Shown: positions 17,101 through 26,791, numbered from the stretch's first letter. The stretch: DNA of 64,000 bases from Bosea sp. 29B (GCF_902506165.1 NZ_LR733817.1:5706184-5770183), one strand, 5' to 3'. The notes: generated by a model from the sequence alone, not told the origin. A program made the numbers and translations.

Positions 17101-17852
17101 GCGCCCGCCTTTCGCGCCTTGCGCCAGCGCTGCACCAGGAAGGCGATGCTGCCGCCGGCGATGCCGCTGGCGATCAGATCGAAACCGCCGCCGATCGCCC
17201 AACCAGCCACCGGCGCAAGCGCGAGGCCGAGCCCGATCGCGACCATGTCGCCATGGCCGCGAATGCCGGCGACCATCGAGGACAGGAAGAAGATCGGCGT
17301 CAGGCAGAGCAACCCGGCCGCGACCGGCGCGGGCACGATGCCCGCGAGATGGAAGCCGGCATAAGTGCAGAGCGCGCTGACGGTGATCAGCGCATTGGCG
17401 AAGCCGAGGAAATAGCCGACGCGCTGTTCGGGCGGGATGTTCGGCAGCCGCCTGAGCGCCTCGACCCAGGCCGTGACCGCGACGAAATGCGCGATCAGCA
17501 TCTGCTGCGCCACGCTCTGGCCCGGCCGGCGCAACAGCGGCAGCAGCGCCACGGTCATCGGCAGGAAGCGCAGCGAGGCGAAACCGATGGCGAGCGCGAT
17601 GGCGCTCCAGGCGGCGCCTGCGGCGATCGAGGCAAAGAACAGCACCTGCGACGGGCCAGCCCAGACCAGAATCGTCGAGAGCACGGCCGCCTCGACGGGA
17701 TAGCCGACATCGCGCGCCAATGAGCCGACGCCCATCAGCGAAAGCCCGACGACCCAAGCGGGCAGCATCGCGGCATCGCGGAAGCCGCGCGCCCATGGTC
17801 TCAGCCATTGGTCGGGGGCAGCCTCGGTCATCTCGCCATCGCTCTGCGCCAT
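17097..17852 (-). CDS. azlC: AzlC family branched-chain amino acid exporter subunit
   Basis: A 251-residue inner-membrane protein of the AzlC family: FRDAAMLPAWVVGLSLMGVGSLARDVGYPVEAAVLSTILVWAGPSQV near the N-terminus, then five to six further helices. The large pore subunit of the AzlCD exporter. Coupled to azlD by a 4-base overlap. No regulator is adjacent. Confidence 0.92.
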   Translation of the reverse strand: MAQSDGEMTEAAPDQWLRPWARGFRDAAMLPAWVVGLSLMGVGSLARDVGYPVEAAVLSTILVWAGPSQVLFFASIAAGAAWSAIALAIGFASLRFLPMTVALLPLLRRPGQSVAQQMLIAHFVAVTAWVEALRRLPNIPPEQRVGYFLGFANALITVSALCTYAGFHLAGIVPAPVAAGLLCLTPIFFLSSMVAGIRGHGDMVAIGLGLALAPVAGWAIGGGFDLIASGIAGGSIAFLVQRWRKARKAGA

Positions 17853-17946
17853 CAGCTGCCCGCCGGCGCGATCCCTGGCGGGACAGCGCTGCTGCGATCG
17901 AAAGGCAAGGAGCTCGAGGATCGGATCATCGGACCGAAAGATACGA

Positions 17947-17976
17947 AAAAGGCCCGCAGCGGCTGCGAGCCCTTTT
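17947..17976 (-). terminator. Rho-independent terminator downstream of the clpS-clpA operon
   Basis: A G+C-rich imperfect hairpin (AAAAGG...CCGCAGC / GCTGCGaGCC...CTTTT) with a U tract on the minus strand (TTTTTCG). It lies 75 bases after the stop of the small membrane protein that follows clpA. The same hairpin has a short T run on the plus strand too, but no gene ends there in that direction. Confidence 0.75.
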
Positions 17977-18050
17977 GCTTAAAGCGCATGACGCTGGTGG
18001 CATGACAGCCATTGCGCCGCGCGCCGGCCTTGCACCCAGCGCAAGTCGGA

Positions 18051-18326
18051 TCAGAAGCTCTTCATCGCGAGCCCGATCACCTCCTGGAAGAAGTCAATGC
18101 CTTCCTTCGGTATCCCGCCGACGGCGCGATAGCCGAGATAGAGCAAATAGAGGAAGGCCGGGACCATGATCCAGCCCAGCACTTCCTCGAAGATGATCCG
18201 ACGCCGGCGCCGGCGGGCCCGCTTCTCGAACCAGCCGAGCTTTTCCTTGGGCGCAGGAGCGGCCGCCTGCGCGGCGACCTCGCCCTCTTGAGCCCACACA
18301 CTTTCCGATTTGCGCTTGAAGAACAC
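18051..18326 (-). CDS. Small membrane protein encoded after clpA
   Basis: A 91-residue product from a GTG start three bases after the clpA stop. It has a charged head, an RRARRRRRRI-like basic run (about 36-44) and a transmembrane helix (LGWIMVPAFLYLLYLGYRAV). The basic run before the helix predicts a cytosolic N-terminus. I do not recognise the family. The tight spacing suggests co-expression with ClpA; whether it interacts with the protease is unknown. Confidence 0.72.
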   Translation of the reverse strand: MFFKRKSESVWAQEGEVAAQAAAPAPKEKLGWFEKRARRRRRRIIFEEVLGWIMVPAFLYLLYLGYRAVGGIPKEGIDFFQEVIGLAMKSF

Positions 18327-18329
18327 CGA

Positions 18330-20837
18330 TCAGGCCTTGGTCAACGGAACCTTCGGGACGGTACGGACGCTGCGCGCCTTCGGCGGCTCGACCGGAGCAT
18401 CCGGCTTCGGCCCGCGCTTGGCGCCGCCGGAGCCGGCCGCCTTGGCCTTACCCGGCGTTTTCGCCCGCGGCTTGCGCGTGCGCTTCTCGGCTGCGGCAGC
18501 GACGTCCTTCTCCGGCTTGGGCTTGACCGGCCCGTCGGGGAATTCGAGGCCGAGCACCTTGATGCCGGTCTCGGACTGGATCACCACGACCTTGACCGCG
18601 CCGCCATTCTTCAAGCGGCCGAACAGCACCTCGTCGGCGAGCGGCGTCTTGATCGTCTGCTGGATCAGGCGGGCCATCGGCCGGGCGCCCATCGCCTCGT
18701 CATAGCCGTTGTCGACCAGCCATTCGCGCGCCTCGTCCGAGAGCTCGATGGTGACGTTGCGGTCGGCGAGCTGCGCCTCGAGCTGCAGCACGAACTTGTC
18801 GACGACGCGCGCCACGACCGTCTTCGGCAGATGGCCGAACGAAATCGTCGCGTCGAGCCGGTTGCGGAACTCCGGCGCGAACAGCTTGTTGATCGCCTCG
18901 GTGTCGTCGCCCTCGCGCTTCTGGCGGGTGAAGCCATAGGCGTTCCTGGCCATGTCTGCGGCGCCGGCATTGGTGGTCATGATCAGGATGACGTTCCTGA
19001 AATCGACCTGTTTGCCGTTGTTGTCGGTCAGCTTGCCGTGGTCCATCACCTGCAGGAGGATGTTGAACAGGTCGGGATGCGCCTTCTCGATCTCGTCGAG
19101 CAGCAGCACGCAATGCGGATGCTGGTCGATCTGGTCGGTCAGGAGGCCGCCCTGGTCGAAGCCGACATAACCCGGAGGCGCGCCGATCAGCCGCGAGACG
19201 GTGTGGCGCTCCATGTATTCCGACATGTCGAATCGCACGAGCTCGACGCCGAGCGAGGAGGCGAGCTGGCGCGCGACCTCGGTCTTGCCGACGCCGGTCG
19301 GGCCGGCGAAGAGGTAGCAGCCGATCGGCTTCTCGCCGTCGCGCAGGCCGGCACGGGCGAGCTTGATCGACGAGGATAGCGCCTCGATCGCCTTCTCCTG
19401 ACCGTAGACGGTGCGCTTCAGCGTGGTCTCAAGGTTGCGCAGCACCTCGGCATCGTCCTTGGAGACGGTCTTGGCCGGGATGCGCGCCATGGTCGCGACC
19501 GCCGCCTCGATCTCCTTGACGCCGATCGTCTTCTTGCGCTTGGCCTCGGTCACCAGCATCTGCGAGGCGCCGGTCTCGTCGATCACGTCGATCGCCTTGT
19601 CCGGCAGCTTGCGGTCATGGATGTAGCGCGCCGACAGCTCCACCGCCGCCTTGATGGCGTCGTTGGTGTAGCGCAGCTTGTGGAATTCCTCGAAATAGGG
19701 CTTCAGCCCCTTCAGGATCTCGATCGTGTCCGGCACCGACGGCTCGTTGACGTCGATCTTCTGGAAGCGGCGCACCAGCGCCCGGTCCTTCTCGAAATAC
19801 TGGCGGTATTCCTTGTAGGTGGTCGAACCGATGCAGCGTAGCCCGCCCGAGGCCAGCGCCGGCTTCAGCAGATTCGAGGCGTCCATCGCGCCGCCCGAGG
19901 TCGCACCGGCGCCGATCACCGTATGGATCTCGTCGATGAACATGACCGCCTTCGGGTGCTGCTCGATCTCCTTCATCACCTGCTTGAGGCGTTCCTCGAA
20001 ATCGCCGCGATAGCGCGTGCCGGCGAGCAGCGTGCCCATGTCGAGCGAGAAGACGGTCGCGTCCTCCAGCACCTCCGGCACCTCGCCGCGCACGATCTTG
20101 AGCGCCAGGCCCTCGGCGATCGCGGTCTTGCCGACGCCGGGATCGCCGACCAGCAGCGGATTGTTCTTCTGCCGGCGGCAGAGGATCTGGATGGTGCGCT
20201 GCACCTCGGCCTCACGGCCGATCAGCGGGTCGATGCGCCCGTCGCGCGCCTTGCGGTTGAGGTTGACGCAGTAAGCGTCAAGGGCGCTTTCCTTTTTCTT
20301 CTTGTCCTTGTCGCCGTCATTGGCCTGCTCGCTGCGCTGCTCGCGCTGCTCCGGCTCCTCTTCGGCGCCGCGCACGGGCCGGCTCTCGCTGGCGCCAGGA
20401 CGCTTGGCGATGCCGTGGCTGATATAGTTGACCGCGTCGTAGCGGGTCATGTCCTGCTCCTGCAGGAAGTAGGCGGCATGGCTCTCGCGCTCGGCGAACA
20501 TCGCCACGAGCACGTTCGCCCCGGTCACCTCCTCGCGGCCGGACGACTGGACATGGATCACCGCGCGCTGGATCACGCGCTGGAAGCCGGCGGTCGGCTT
20601 GGAATCGTCGCGCCCGTCGGTGACGAGGTTGGTCAATTCCGCATCGATGTAGTCGACGAGGTTGCGGCGCAGCGTGTCGAGATCGACGCTGCAGGCGCGC
20701 ATCACCGCGGCGGCGTCCTGGTCGTCGACCAGCGCCAACAGCAGGTGTTCCAGCGTCGCATATTCATGGTGGCGCTCATTGGCGAGCGCGAGGGCCCGGT
20801 GAAGCGCCTGTTCGAGGCTGCGCGAGAAGCTCGGCAA
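18330..20837 (-). CDS. clpA: ClpA, ATPase subunit of ClpAP protease
   Basis: An 835-residue class I Clp/Hsp100 ATPase. An N-terminal Clp repeat domain (about 1-150) is followed by two AAA+ modules with Walker A motifs GDPGVGKT and GPTGVGKT and Walker B LLLDEIE; no long middle domain is present, which separates it from ClpB. The start is TTG with GGGAG before it. It unfolds substrates for ClpP and takes N-degron substrates from ClpS, encoded just upstream. The C-terminus carries a Lys/Pro/Ala-rich tail of about 70 residues absent from E. coli ClpA (758). Confidence 0.95.
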   Translation of the reverse strand: MPSFSRSLEQALHRALALANERHHEYATLEHLLLALVDDQDAAAVMRACSVDLDTLRRNLVDYIDAELTNLVTDGRDDSKPTAGFQRVIQRAVIHVQSSGREEVTGANVLVAMFAERESHAAYFLQEQDMTRYDAVNYISHGIAKRPGASESRPVRGAEEEPEQREQRSEQANDGDKDKKKKESALDAYCVNLNRKARDGRIDPLIGREAEVQRTIQILCRRQKNNPLLVGDPGVGKTAIAEGLALKIVRGEVPEVLEDATVFSLDMGTLLAGTRYRGDFEERLKQVMKEIEQHPKAVMFIDEIHTVIGAGATSGGAMDASNLLKPALASGGLRCIGSTTYKEYRQYFEKDRALVRRFQKIDVNEPSVPDTIEILKGLKPYFEEFHKLRYTNDAIKAAVELSARYIHDRKLPDKAIDVIDETGASQMLVTEAKRKKTIGVKEIEAAVATMARIPAKTVSKDDAEVLRNLETTLKRTVYGQEKAIEALSSSIKLARAGLRDGEKPIGCYLFAGPTGVGKTEVARQLASSLGVELVRFDMSEYMERHTVSRLIGAPPGYVGFDQGGLLTDQIDQHPHCVLLLDEIEKAHPDLFNILLQVMDHGKLTDNNGKQVDFRNVILIMTTNAGAADMARNAYGFTRQKREGDDTEAINKLFAPEFRNRLDATISFGHLPKTVVARVVDKFVLQLEAQLADRNVTIELSDEAREWLVDNGYDEAMGARPMARLIQQTIKTPLADEVLFGRLKNGGAVKVVVIQSETGIKVLGLEFPDGPVKPKPEKDVAAAAEKRTRKPRAKTPGKAKAAGSGGAKRGPKPDAPVEPPKARSVRTVPKVPLTKA

Positions 20838-20880
20838 GGTCAGCGCTCCCAGTCCAGTGTCGAAAGGATGATGTTCAAAG

Positions 20881-21333
20881 CTACTTCTTCTCCATCACGC
20901 ATTGCAGCGGATGCATGTGCTTGCGGGCGAGATCCATCACCAGCGTGACCTTGGTCTCGGCAACCTCGTAGGTGAAGACGCCGCATTCGCCGACGCCATT
21001 CTGGTGGACGTGCATCATGATGCGCGTCGCCTCGGCCCGGTCCTTGTTGAAGAACCGCTCCAGCACATGCACCACGAACTCCATCGGCGTGTAGTCGTCG
21101 TTGAGGATCAGCACGCGGTAGAGATTAGGCTTGCGTGTCCTGGTGCGGGTCAGGACCGCGGTGCCGGTTCCGCTGCGGTCATTGTCGGTCGGGCCGGATG
21201 GCGCCCGCGGCTTCGATGCCAGACGCGGCGCAAAAAAAGACGCGTTCCCGCGCGGCGTGTTGCCGGCTGGCAGGTCCTGATCGATTGGCGTCGTGGCTGC
21301 TTGGCTCAAGGTGTCCGTCCCGAAGGCTGACAT
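20881..21333 (-). CDS. clpS: ClpS, N-degron adaptor of ClpAP
   Basis: The ClpS core occupies the last about 85 residues: [44 protein letters not shown] and HPLQCVMEK. The ND-D pair and His after HV are part of the N-end-rule pocket. From the only usable ATG the protein is 150 residues, about 30-40 more than most ClpS, with an unstructured Pro/Ser/Arg-rich head. It lies 43 bases before clpA in one operon. Confidence 0.94.
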   Translation of the reverse strand: MSAFGTDTLSQAATTPIDQDLPAGNTPRGNASFFAPRLASKPRAPSGPTDNDRSGTGTAVLTRTRTRKPNLYRVLILNDDYTPMEFVVHVLERFFNKDRAEATRIMMHVHQNGVGECGVFTYEVAETKVTLVMDLARKHMHPLQCVMEKK

Positions 21334-21493
21334 CAAGATAGTGCTTCGCTCACGAATTTACAGTCGTCTCCCCCGCTTCGCCAGCCCGTTCCGAGCGCAT
21401 GCCACAGCAAAGCGCCCTTTTTGAATCGGACAAAGCATAAGCACGGCCGGAATAGCCAGGCTTCTCAGGGCCTTGCGGAGCGGCAGACAACTC

Positions 21494-22579
21494 TCAGGTC
21501 CGCCAGCGCAGCCGCTCCGGAGTAAGCCCATTGGAGAAAACGATGCCCTCCCGGCGAGCTGTGGCATAGTCGCGCTTCAGGCGGAAATACCATTGCGCCA
21601 GCCGGTCGGCCTGCCCCAGCAGCAGCATGGTCGGCTTGCGCTCCAGACCCTGCTGGGCGAGTTCGAGAATCCGCTGGTCCTGGCGCAGGAAGGCGTGGCC
21701 CGCCCATCTGATCAACGGCGCGAGCGGCATGAGCTGCGGCAGGTCCGACAGCAGCACATTGGTCAGCAGCGTCCGGCGCGCATCGATCGGCGTCGCGAAG
21801 GTCGCGTTGACGATCGCGCGCTCGCCGAGACGGATCCGTTCGATCCGCTGGCCGGGCAGCAGGAAGTCGACTTCCGTCTGCGGCCGCCCGAGGAGGCGAT
21901 AGCCGCGCGAGTTCGCCGCCGCCTTATGCGCCTTCATCCGGAAGCCGAAGGGCAGCGGCTCGAAGTCCTTGACCTTCTCCTGTGCCGTCGCGGTCGGCCG
22001 CCACCACCAGGAGTTATGGACGTAGCCGACATGTCCGGGGTCGATCAGGCTGAGCACGCTGAGATCATAGGAGGCCTCAACCAGAACCGAGACGGCGACG
22101 CGGCAGCGCGTCTTGCCTGCAAGCGCCAAGGCAGGCACCGGCGGCGCAAGCTCCGGCCGCGTACCGAGATAGAGCCAGATGATGCCGTCGCTCTCGCGGA
22201 TCGGGAACTCGCCGACCTTGACCTGGCCGGGATCGGTGACGTCGCCATCGACCAGCGTCGGCATCGCCCGGCAGCGACCATCGGCTCCGAAGCGCCAGCC
22301 ATGGAAGGGGCAGGTGATCGCGACGCCGTCGAACCGCCCCTCGGACAGGGGCGCGCCGCGATGCGGGCAGCGATCGCGCAAGGCGAAGAGCTCGCCGAGC
22401 TTCGTGCGGCCGATCACGACCTGCTCGCCGAGAACCGTCACGCTCGCCATCGCGCCCGTCGCCAGGCTGCCGGAGCTCTTGACGCAGTACCAGGCCTCCC
22501 GGGGCGGCTCACGGAACTCGTTCGCCGGCGGCGCCTCGGTGGCGGTCGATGCGTCCATGGCAATCGTCGAACGGCTCAT
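21494..22579 (-). CDS. Rieske-type aromatic ring-hydroxylating oxygenase
   Basis: A 361-residue oxygenase alpha-subunit-like protein. The N-terminal Rieske domain has CPHRGAPL and CPFHGW (C71, H73, C90, H93 bind the 2Fe-2S cluster). The C-terminal domain has DPGHVGYVHNSWW, the Asp/His set that bridges to and binds mononuclear iron. Resembles the vanillate/phenoxybenzoate demethylase group. No reductase or ferredoxin gene is adjacent, so electrons must come from elsewhere. AGGAGCCGCA precedes the ATG. Substrate unknown. Confidence 0.9.
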   Translation of the reverse strand: MSRSTIAMDASTATEAPPANEFREPPREAWYCVKSSGSLATGAMASVTVLGEQVVIGRTKLGELFALRDRCPHRGAPLSEGRFDGVAITCPFHGWRFGADGRCRAMPTLVDGDVTDPGQVKVGEFPIRESDGIIWLYLGTRPELAPPVPALALAGKTRCRVAVSVLVEASYDLSVLSLIDPGHVGYVHNSWWWRPTATAQEKVKDFEPLPFGFRMKAHKAAANSRGYRLLGRPQTEVDFLLPGQRIERIRLGERAIVNATFATPIDARRTLLTNVLLSDLPQLMPLAPLIRWAGHAFLRQDQRILELAQQGLERKPTMLLLGQADRLAQWYFRLKRDYATARREGIVFSNGLTPERLRWRT

Positions 22580-22693
22580 TGCGGCTCCTGGCTCAGGTCG
22601 CTGCCATCAGGCTAAACACGACGCAGGCAGACAGCCGCCCGCCAGTTGCCAGAGCATTGCCGCGAAGGCGCATCCGGAAGGAGCCCAAACGCA

Positions 22694-22721
22694 AAGAAGC
22701 CCGGCCGAGGCCGGGCTTCTT
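22694..22721. terminator. Terminator downstream of phasin gene
   Basis: AAGAAGCCCGGCC and its complement form a 13-bp stem with a two-base centre, giving a bidirectional hairpin ending in CTTCTT. It lies 65 bases beyond the phasin stop, between it and the Rieske gene promoter. Confidence 0.75.
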
Positions 22722-22785
22722 GAAATCATGTCGTGATCAGCTGCAGCCGGGCGAAGCCGGCCGCGCCAAAATCACTCGGCTACAA

Positions 22786-23130
22786 TCACTTGGCCGGGGT
22801 CGGGACGGCCTTGGCGACGATGCCCTCGAACGGCTTGTAGGCGTCCTTGGCGATCGCGGCATAGAGCTCGCCGATCTTGGTGACCTGGGCGACATAGCCC
22901 TCGAAAGCGGTCTTGACGTAGTCCGACTGGATCTCGATGGCCTTGTCGAGCGTCTTCACGCCGGCAAGCTTCTCGATCGTGGCCGTGCCGGCCTCGAACG
23001 ACTTCTTGGCGTAGTCGGTGGCCTCGACGGCCAGAGCCTGCACGCCCTTCGAGGTGGCGCCGAACGCCTTCAGAGCGGCATCGACGTTCTCTTTGGAAGC
23101 CTTCTGGATGGTCTCGAACTGCTGGATCAT
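22786..23130 (-). CDS. Phasin family protein
   Basis: A 114-residue helical phasin: MIQQFETIQKASKENVDAALKAFGATSKGVQALAVEATDYAKKSFEAG followed by IEIQSDYVKTAFEGYVAQ. Phasins coat polyhydroxyalkanoate granules and influence their number and size; some serve as general chaperones. AAGGGACACC precedes the ATG. The upstream gap has TGC/GCA-rich inverted repeats like those bound by PhaR. No PHA synthase lies in the window. Confidence 0.92.
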   Translation of the reverse strand: MIQQFETIQKASKENVDAALKAFGATSKGVQALAVEATDYAKKSFEAGTATIEKLAGVKTLDKAIEIQSDYVKTAFEGYVAQVTKIGELYAAIAKDAYKPFEGIVAKAVPTPAK

Positions 23131-23233
23131 GGTGTCCCTTTCGACGCTCGCGCGCCGCCTCTGCTGACGAGCCGGAATGGCCCGGGTTCCGTGCCCCCAA
23201 GGTCAGATGAAAAGGTCCATCACCGGGGCGCTT

Positions 23234-23283
23234 CTGCATATTGTGCAGCGCAACATAAAAGTCAAGCTTGTGCTGCAATGCAC
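23234..23283 (-). promoter_or_regulatory. Candidate PhaR-type sites upstream of phasin
   Basis: CTGC-N7-GCAG at 23234-23248 and the near palindrome GTGCTGCAATGCAC at 23270-23283 lie about 100-150 bases before the phasin ATG. PhaR-type regulators of PHA metabolism bind TGC/GCA-containing repeats (as I recall, CTGC-N3-4-GCAG). The spacing here differs, so assignment is tentative. Confidence 0.35.
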
Positions 23284-23382
23284 CAAACGCAGAGCTACCC
23301 AGCGTGTACCGGCAACGGTTTGCAACCTGACCGCCCCGTGTGACCGCCATGTGAAAACGGCCGTGTGAAAGCTGTCCGGCGC

Positions 23383-23397
23383 TTAACCGCTCCGTAA
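23383..23397 (+). promoter_or_regulatory. Near-consensus CtrA box upstream of dacF-like gene
   Basis: TTAA-CCGCTCC-GTAA differs by one base from the CtrA consensus TTAA-N7-TTAA. It lies about 90 bases before the D,D-carboxypeptidase start. Given divK and pleD in the window, CtrA control is possible, but a one-mismatch site is weak evidence. Confidence 0.3.
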
Positions 23398-23484
23398 CCG
23401 CATCCGCCTAACCTCTGCAGCTGTGTCCTTCGCGCCACGCTGCAAAGCCTGCGACGGACGGGTGGGTAAGTTGAGGCGAGTTGC

Positions 23485-25167
23485 ATGGCTTCTGGTTGCG
23501 TTGGGTCCCGACGCGGGCGCTGGCTCGCGTTCATCGGGGTGGTGAGTATTGCTGCCGTTGCTCTGACCGCGACGGTCTCGCCCGCAGAGGCGGCCCGCAA
23601 GAAGCGGCGCCATGTCTCGGGCGGCTACGCCCCGCCCTATGCAGCAATGGTCGTCGACGCCAAGAGCGGCCGCACCCTGCACGCCGTCAACGAGGATGCG
23701 CCGCGCATCCCGGCCTCGCTCACCAAGGTGATGACGCTCTACATGCTCTTCGAGCAGATGGAGCGCGGCCGCTTCACCATGAACTCCGAGCTCAAGGTCT
23801 CGGCCTACGCAGCTTCGCAGCCGCCGACCAAGCTCGGCCTGCGCGCCGGCTCGACCATCGAGGTCGAGGACGCGATCAAGAGCATGATCACCCTCTCGGC
23901 CAACGACTCCTCCGTCGTGGTCGCCGAGAACATCGCCGGCTCCGAAGAGGCCTTCGCCGAGCAAATGACGCGCAAGGCGCGCTCGCTCGGCATGGACTCG
24001 ACCCGCTTCTATAACCCGCACGGCCTGCCGAACTCGCCGCCGAACATCACCACGGCGCGCGACCTGACCATCCTGGCCCGGGCGATCCAGGAGCGCTTCC
24101 CGCGCTATTTCCCGCTCTTCCAGACGCGCTCCTTCCAATACGGCTCGCGCACCATTCGCGGGCATAACCGCCTGCTCGGCAGGATCGAGGGCGTCGACGG
24201 CATCAAGACCGGCTACACCCGCGCGTCCGGCTTCAACCTGATGACCTCGGCCAAGTCGGAAGGTCGCCAGATCGTCTCGATCGTGCTCGGCGGTCGCTCC
24301 GGCGCCTCGCGCGACAAGATCATGTCCGATCTCGTCCTCGCCAGCCTGCCGCGCGCCAGCACCGGCGGCCGCAGCGCCCCGATGATCGCCGAGGCCACCG
24401 AGCCGCAGCAGGAGCGTTATCGTGCTCCGGCTCCGGCCCCGGTTCCCGAGCCGCCTGCTCGCCCGGCGCTCGTCGCCCAGGCGCCCGAGCCCACCCCTGC
24501 GCCGATCCCGGTGCCGCGTCCGCGCGCCGAGCCGGACGTGCCCGCCGCCGCCCGCGCCTATGCCGCGACCACGACGACCGCCCAGATGCCGCCGCCGCGC
24601 GCCCTCAGCGGCAGCGCCCAGGCGCTCGCCCTCTCCAACATGCGTCCGGTCGCCGCGACCACGACGCCGTCGGCCATGCGCTGGTCGATCGGCGCCGCCC
24701 CGGCTGAAGGCAAGGTCCTGCGCCCGCCGGCGAATGTCGACACGACCTCCTCGATCGCCAAGCTCGCCGAGCCGGCGGCCAGGGACGAGGTCCAGCCCAT
24801 GCCGAAGAAGGTCGAGGCTCGCCTTCCCGAGCCGGCCCCGGCTCAGGCCAAGGTGGCGCACGTCGCCAAGGCGCCCGAGGCCAAGGCCGAGGCCAAGCTG
24901 CCCGAGAAGACCGCGATCGCCTCGAAATGGGTGATCCAGCTCGGCGCCACCGACGACGAGGCCAAGGCCAAGGACATCCTCAGCCGCGCCCGCGCCAAGG
25001 CCTCCGGTTCGCTCGCCGATGCCTCGGCCTTCACCGAGAAGGTCGAGAAGGGTGGTGCCACCCTGTTCCGCGCCCGCTTCGCCGGCTTCGAGGAGTCCAA
25101 GGACGCCGAAAAGGCCTGCGCCCAGCTCAAGCGCGGCGGCTTCTCCTGCTTCGCCACCCGCGGCTGA
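23485..25167 (+). CDS. D-alanyl-D-alanine carboxypeptidase (S11) with SPOR domain
   Basis: A 560-residue exported penicillin-binding protein. The signal peptide covers about 1-37. The S11 domain (about 48-290) has the catalytic SLTK at 78-81, the SAN motif in ITLSANDSS and KTG in GIKTGYTRASG. A long Pro/Ala-rich linker (about 310-470) leads to a C-terminal SPOR domain (WVIQLGATDDEAKAKDIL...), which binds denuded septal glycan. It trims the terminal D-Ala of peptidoglycan side chains, probably at the division site. Confidence 0.94.
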   Translation: MASGCVGSRRGRWLAFIGVVSIAAVALTATVSPAEAARKKRRHVSGGYAPPYAAMVVDAKSGRTLHAVNEDAPRIPASLTKVMTLYMLFEQMERGRFTMNSELKVSAYAASQPPTKLGLRAGSTIEVEDAIKSMITLSANDSSVVVAENIAGSEEAFAEQMTRKARSLGMDSTRFYNPHGLPNSPPNITTARDLTILARAIQERFPRYFPLFQTRSFQYGSRTIRGHNRLLGRIEGVDGIKTGYTRASGFNLMTSAKSEGRQIVSIVLGGRSGASRDKIMSDLVLASLPRASTGGRSAPMIAEATEPQQERYRAPAPAPVPEPPARPALVAQAPEPTPAPIPVPRPRAEPDVPAAARAYAATTTTAQMPPPRALSGSAQALALSNMRPVAATTTPSAMRWSIGAAPAEGKVLRPPANVDTTSSIAKLAEPAARDEVQPMPKKVEARLPEPAPAQAKVAHVAKAPEAKAEAKLPEKTAIASKWVIQLGATDDEAKAKDILSRARAKASGSLADASAFTEKVEKGGATLFRARFAGFEESKDAEKACAQLKRGGFSCFATRG

Positions 25168-25184
25168 CCGATCCGGAAAGGAGA

Positions 25185-25913
25185 TCAGTCATGCTTTTTC
25201 AGCAAGGTATCCTTGGCCTGGTTGACACGAGCGGCAAGCCCGCTGGTGCCGCCGGCATCCGGATGGATCCGCTTCATCAGGCCCCGATGGGCATCGCGGA
25301 TCGCCTCCGGGCCCGCCCCCGGCTGAAGCCCCAGGATCTCGTAGGCCTCCTCGTCCGACATCGCGCCCGTGCGCGCCGGGCCGCGCTGCCCCGCGTCGCG
25401 GTGACGATCAGCGTCTTCACGCCATCCGGGCGCCCGGCGGTCGAGATATGCCTCTAGCAGGCGCGCCCCGTCGGGGTCTCCCGCGAGGCACTCGCGCAGC
25501 AGCGTACTGAGTTCGGTGGGGTTGAGATCGTCGAGATCGCGCCCCGCATAAGTGCCGGCCAGGACCTTGCCCCTGATGCCGCCACTGTCATGGTCGAGCT
25601 CCATCTCCAGCAGGCTCGATGCAACCTTCGAGCGTCCGGCCGAGCCGGTCCCGCCCCAGTCCTTCGCCCATTCCGGCATCTTGAGCCCACCCGGGCCATA
25701 GGCGCTCCAGCCGAGCAACCAGGCGCCAAGCCCGCCCAGGAAGATCGCCATGTCCGGGCGGCCGCGCAGCATCAGCAGCGCCGCGACACCGAGCGACAGC
25801 GTGCCGCCGACGACCTTGCCGAGCCGGACCAGCTTCTTCGGATCGGAGCCAGCGAAGAGCTTGGCCAGCCACCAGATCAGGATCAGCGTGGCGATACCGT
25901 AGAGCAGACTCAC
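25185..25913 (-). CDS. Membrane-anchored J-domain protein
   Basis: A 242-residue protein from a GTG at 25913 that overlaps the VWA gene stop (GTGA). Two or three N-terminal membrane segments (VSLLYGIATLILIWWLAKLF, GTLSLGVAALLML, MAIFLGGLGAWLL) precede a cytosolic part ending in a J domain (about 185-242) with the HPD motif in MKRIHPDAGG. The J-domain placement at the C-terminus after a membrane anchor resembles DjlA and mitochondrial Pam18. It should recruit DnaK to the inner membrane. Confidence 0.85.
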   Translation of the reverse strand: MSLLYGIATLILIWWLAKLFAGSDPKKLVRLGKVVGGTLSLGVAALLMLRGRPDMAIFLGGLGAWLLGWSAYGPGGLKMPEWAKDWGGTGSAGRSKVASSLLEMELDHDSGGIRGKVLAGTYAGRDLDDLNPTELSTLLRECLAGDPDGARLLEAYLDRRAPGWREDADRHRDAGQRGPARTGAMSDEEAYEILGLQPGAGPEAIRDAHRGLMKRIHPDAGGTSGLAARVNQAKDTLLKKHD

Positions 25914-26659
25914 GATGTGCGGCCCTCCATCGCCGTGAGCAGCCTTTGCGCCGCAGCATTCTGCCCCGCGAGCTTCAACAGCGCCTCGCGTCCGCCGCTG
26001 GCGTAGGCCGCCGCGCCGCGCAGCAGGTCGAGCAGGGAATTCGGCGCGTTGACGTCGAAGCGGGCATGGGCGCCGCCGGTCAAGCGTGCGATCTCGGCGA
26101 AGGCGGCGCTGGCATCCGGATCGGCCCCTTCCTGAAACAGGAAGCCCTTGATGCCGCGCAGGCCGAGTTCGCCGGCAAGCGCGCAGAGCCGGTCGACATC
26201 TTCCTCCATCGCATCGCCGACATAGACGAAGGCGCGGATCGGCACCTGCCGCTCCTCGTCGCGGATATGCTTGAGCACGCGGCCGATCTGCGTCTGGCCG
26301 CCGCGGCAATCGATCTTGTTCATCAGCCCGGTCAGGCGCTGCGGCTCGCCGAGCCAGCCCGAAGCGCGGCATTCGTCGAAGCCGCGGAAATAGACAAGCT
26401 GAACCGCAAGCCCACCGGTTTTAGCGGCGACCTCGAACATCTGCCCCTGCAGCGAGCACGCCAGATCCCAGCTCGGCTGCCGGCTCATCGTCGCGTCGAG
26501 CGCGAAGACCAGCCGCCCGGCCTGCCCGGTCGCCAGCGGTGCGAGCTGCTTCGCCGCAGCGACGAAGCGATCGATCTCGCCGGGCTTCGAACGCGCAGCG
26601 CTTTCGGCCGGGCGCGTCTCGCCCGCTTTGCCCACTGCCTTGCCATTGTCGCGCGTCAT
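25910..26659 (-). CDS. VWA-domain protein coupled to J-protein
   Basis: A 249-residue cytosolic protein with a von Willebrand A-like fold: RLVFALDATMSRQPSWDLA holds a D-x-T/S-x-S style metal site (DATMS, T at the second position), and VYVGDAMEEDVD the later Asp. Positions 60-200 are the VWA fold. It is translationally coupled to the downstream membrane J-protein by a 4-base overlap. Function unknown; a joint role in membrane-associated chaperone work is inference from the coupling. Confidence 0.8.
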   Translation of the reverse strand: MTRDNGKAVGKAGETRPAESAARSKPGEIDRFVAAAKQLAPLATGQAGRLVFALDATMSRQPSWDLACSLQGQMFEVAAKTGGLAVQLVYFRGFDECRASGWLGEPQRLTGLMNKIDCRGGQTQIGRVLKHIRDEERQVPIRAFVYVGDAMEEDVDRLCALAGELGLRGIKGFLFQEGADPDASAAFAEIARLTGGAHARFDVNAPNSLLDLLRGAAAYASGGREALLKLAGQNAAAQRLLTAMEGRTS

Positions 26660-26791
26660 GCTCTTCGCCGGGATTCGCTCATGTCAGAGATATTGGCCGC
26701 GCCGCCGGCATTTGCTACCCGTCCCCAACCGCGCGCTTTCCGTTCGACCGGCGACGGTCGAACGATCAGAATTCGCGCAACTCAATAGTAC

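Larger units (their letters stand above)
23131..23484. other. Divergent intergenic region (phasin / D,D-carboxypeptidase)
   Basis: About 350 bases holding the promoters of two divergent genes. Visible elements are two TGC/GCA inverted repeats (23234-23283) on the phasin side and a near-CtrA box (23383-23397) on the other. No coding sequence is supported. Confidence 0.6.
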
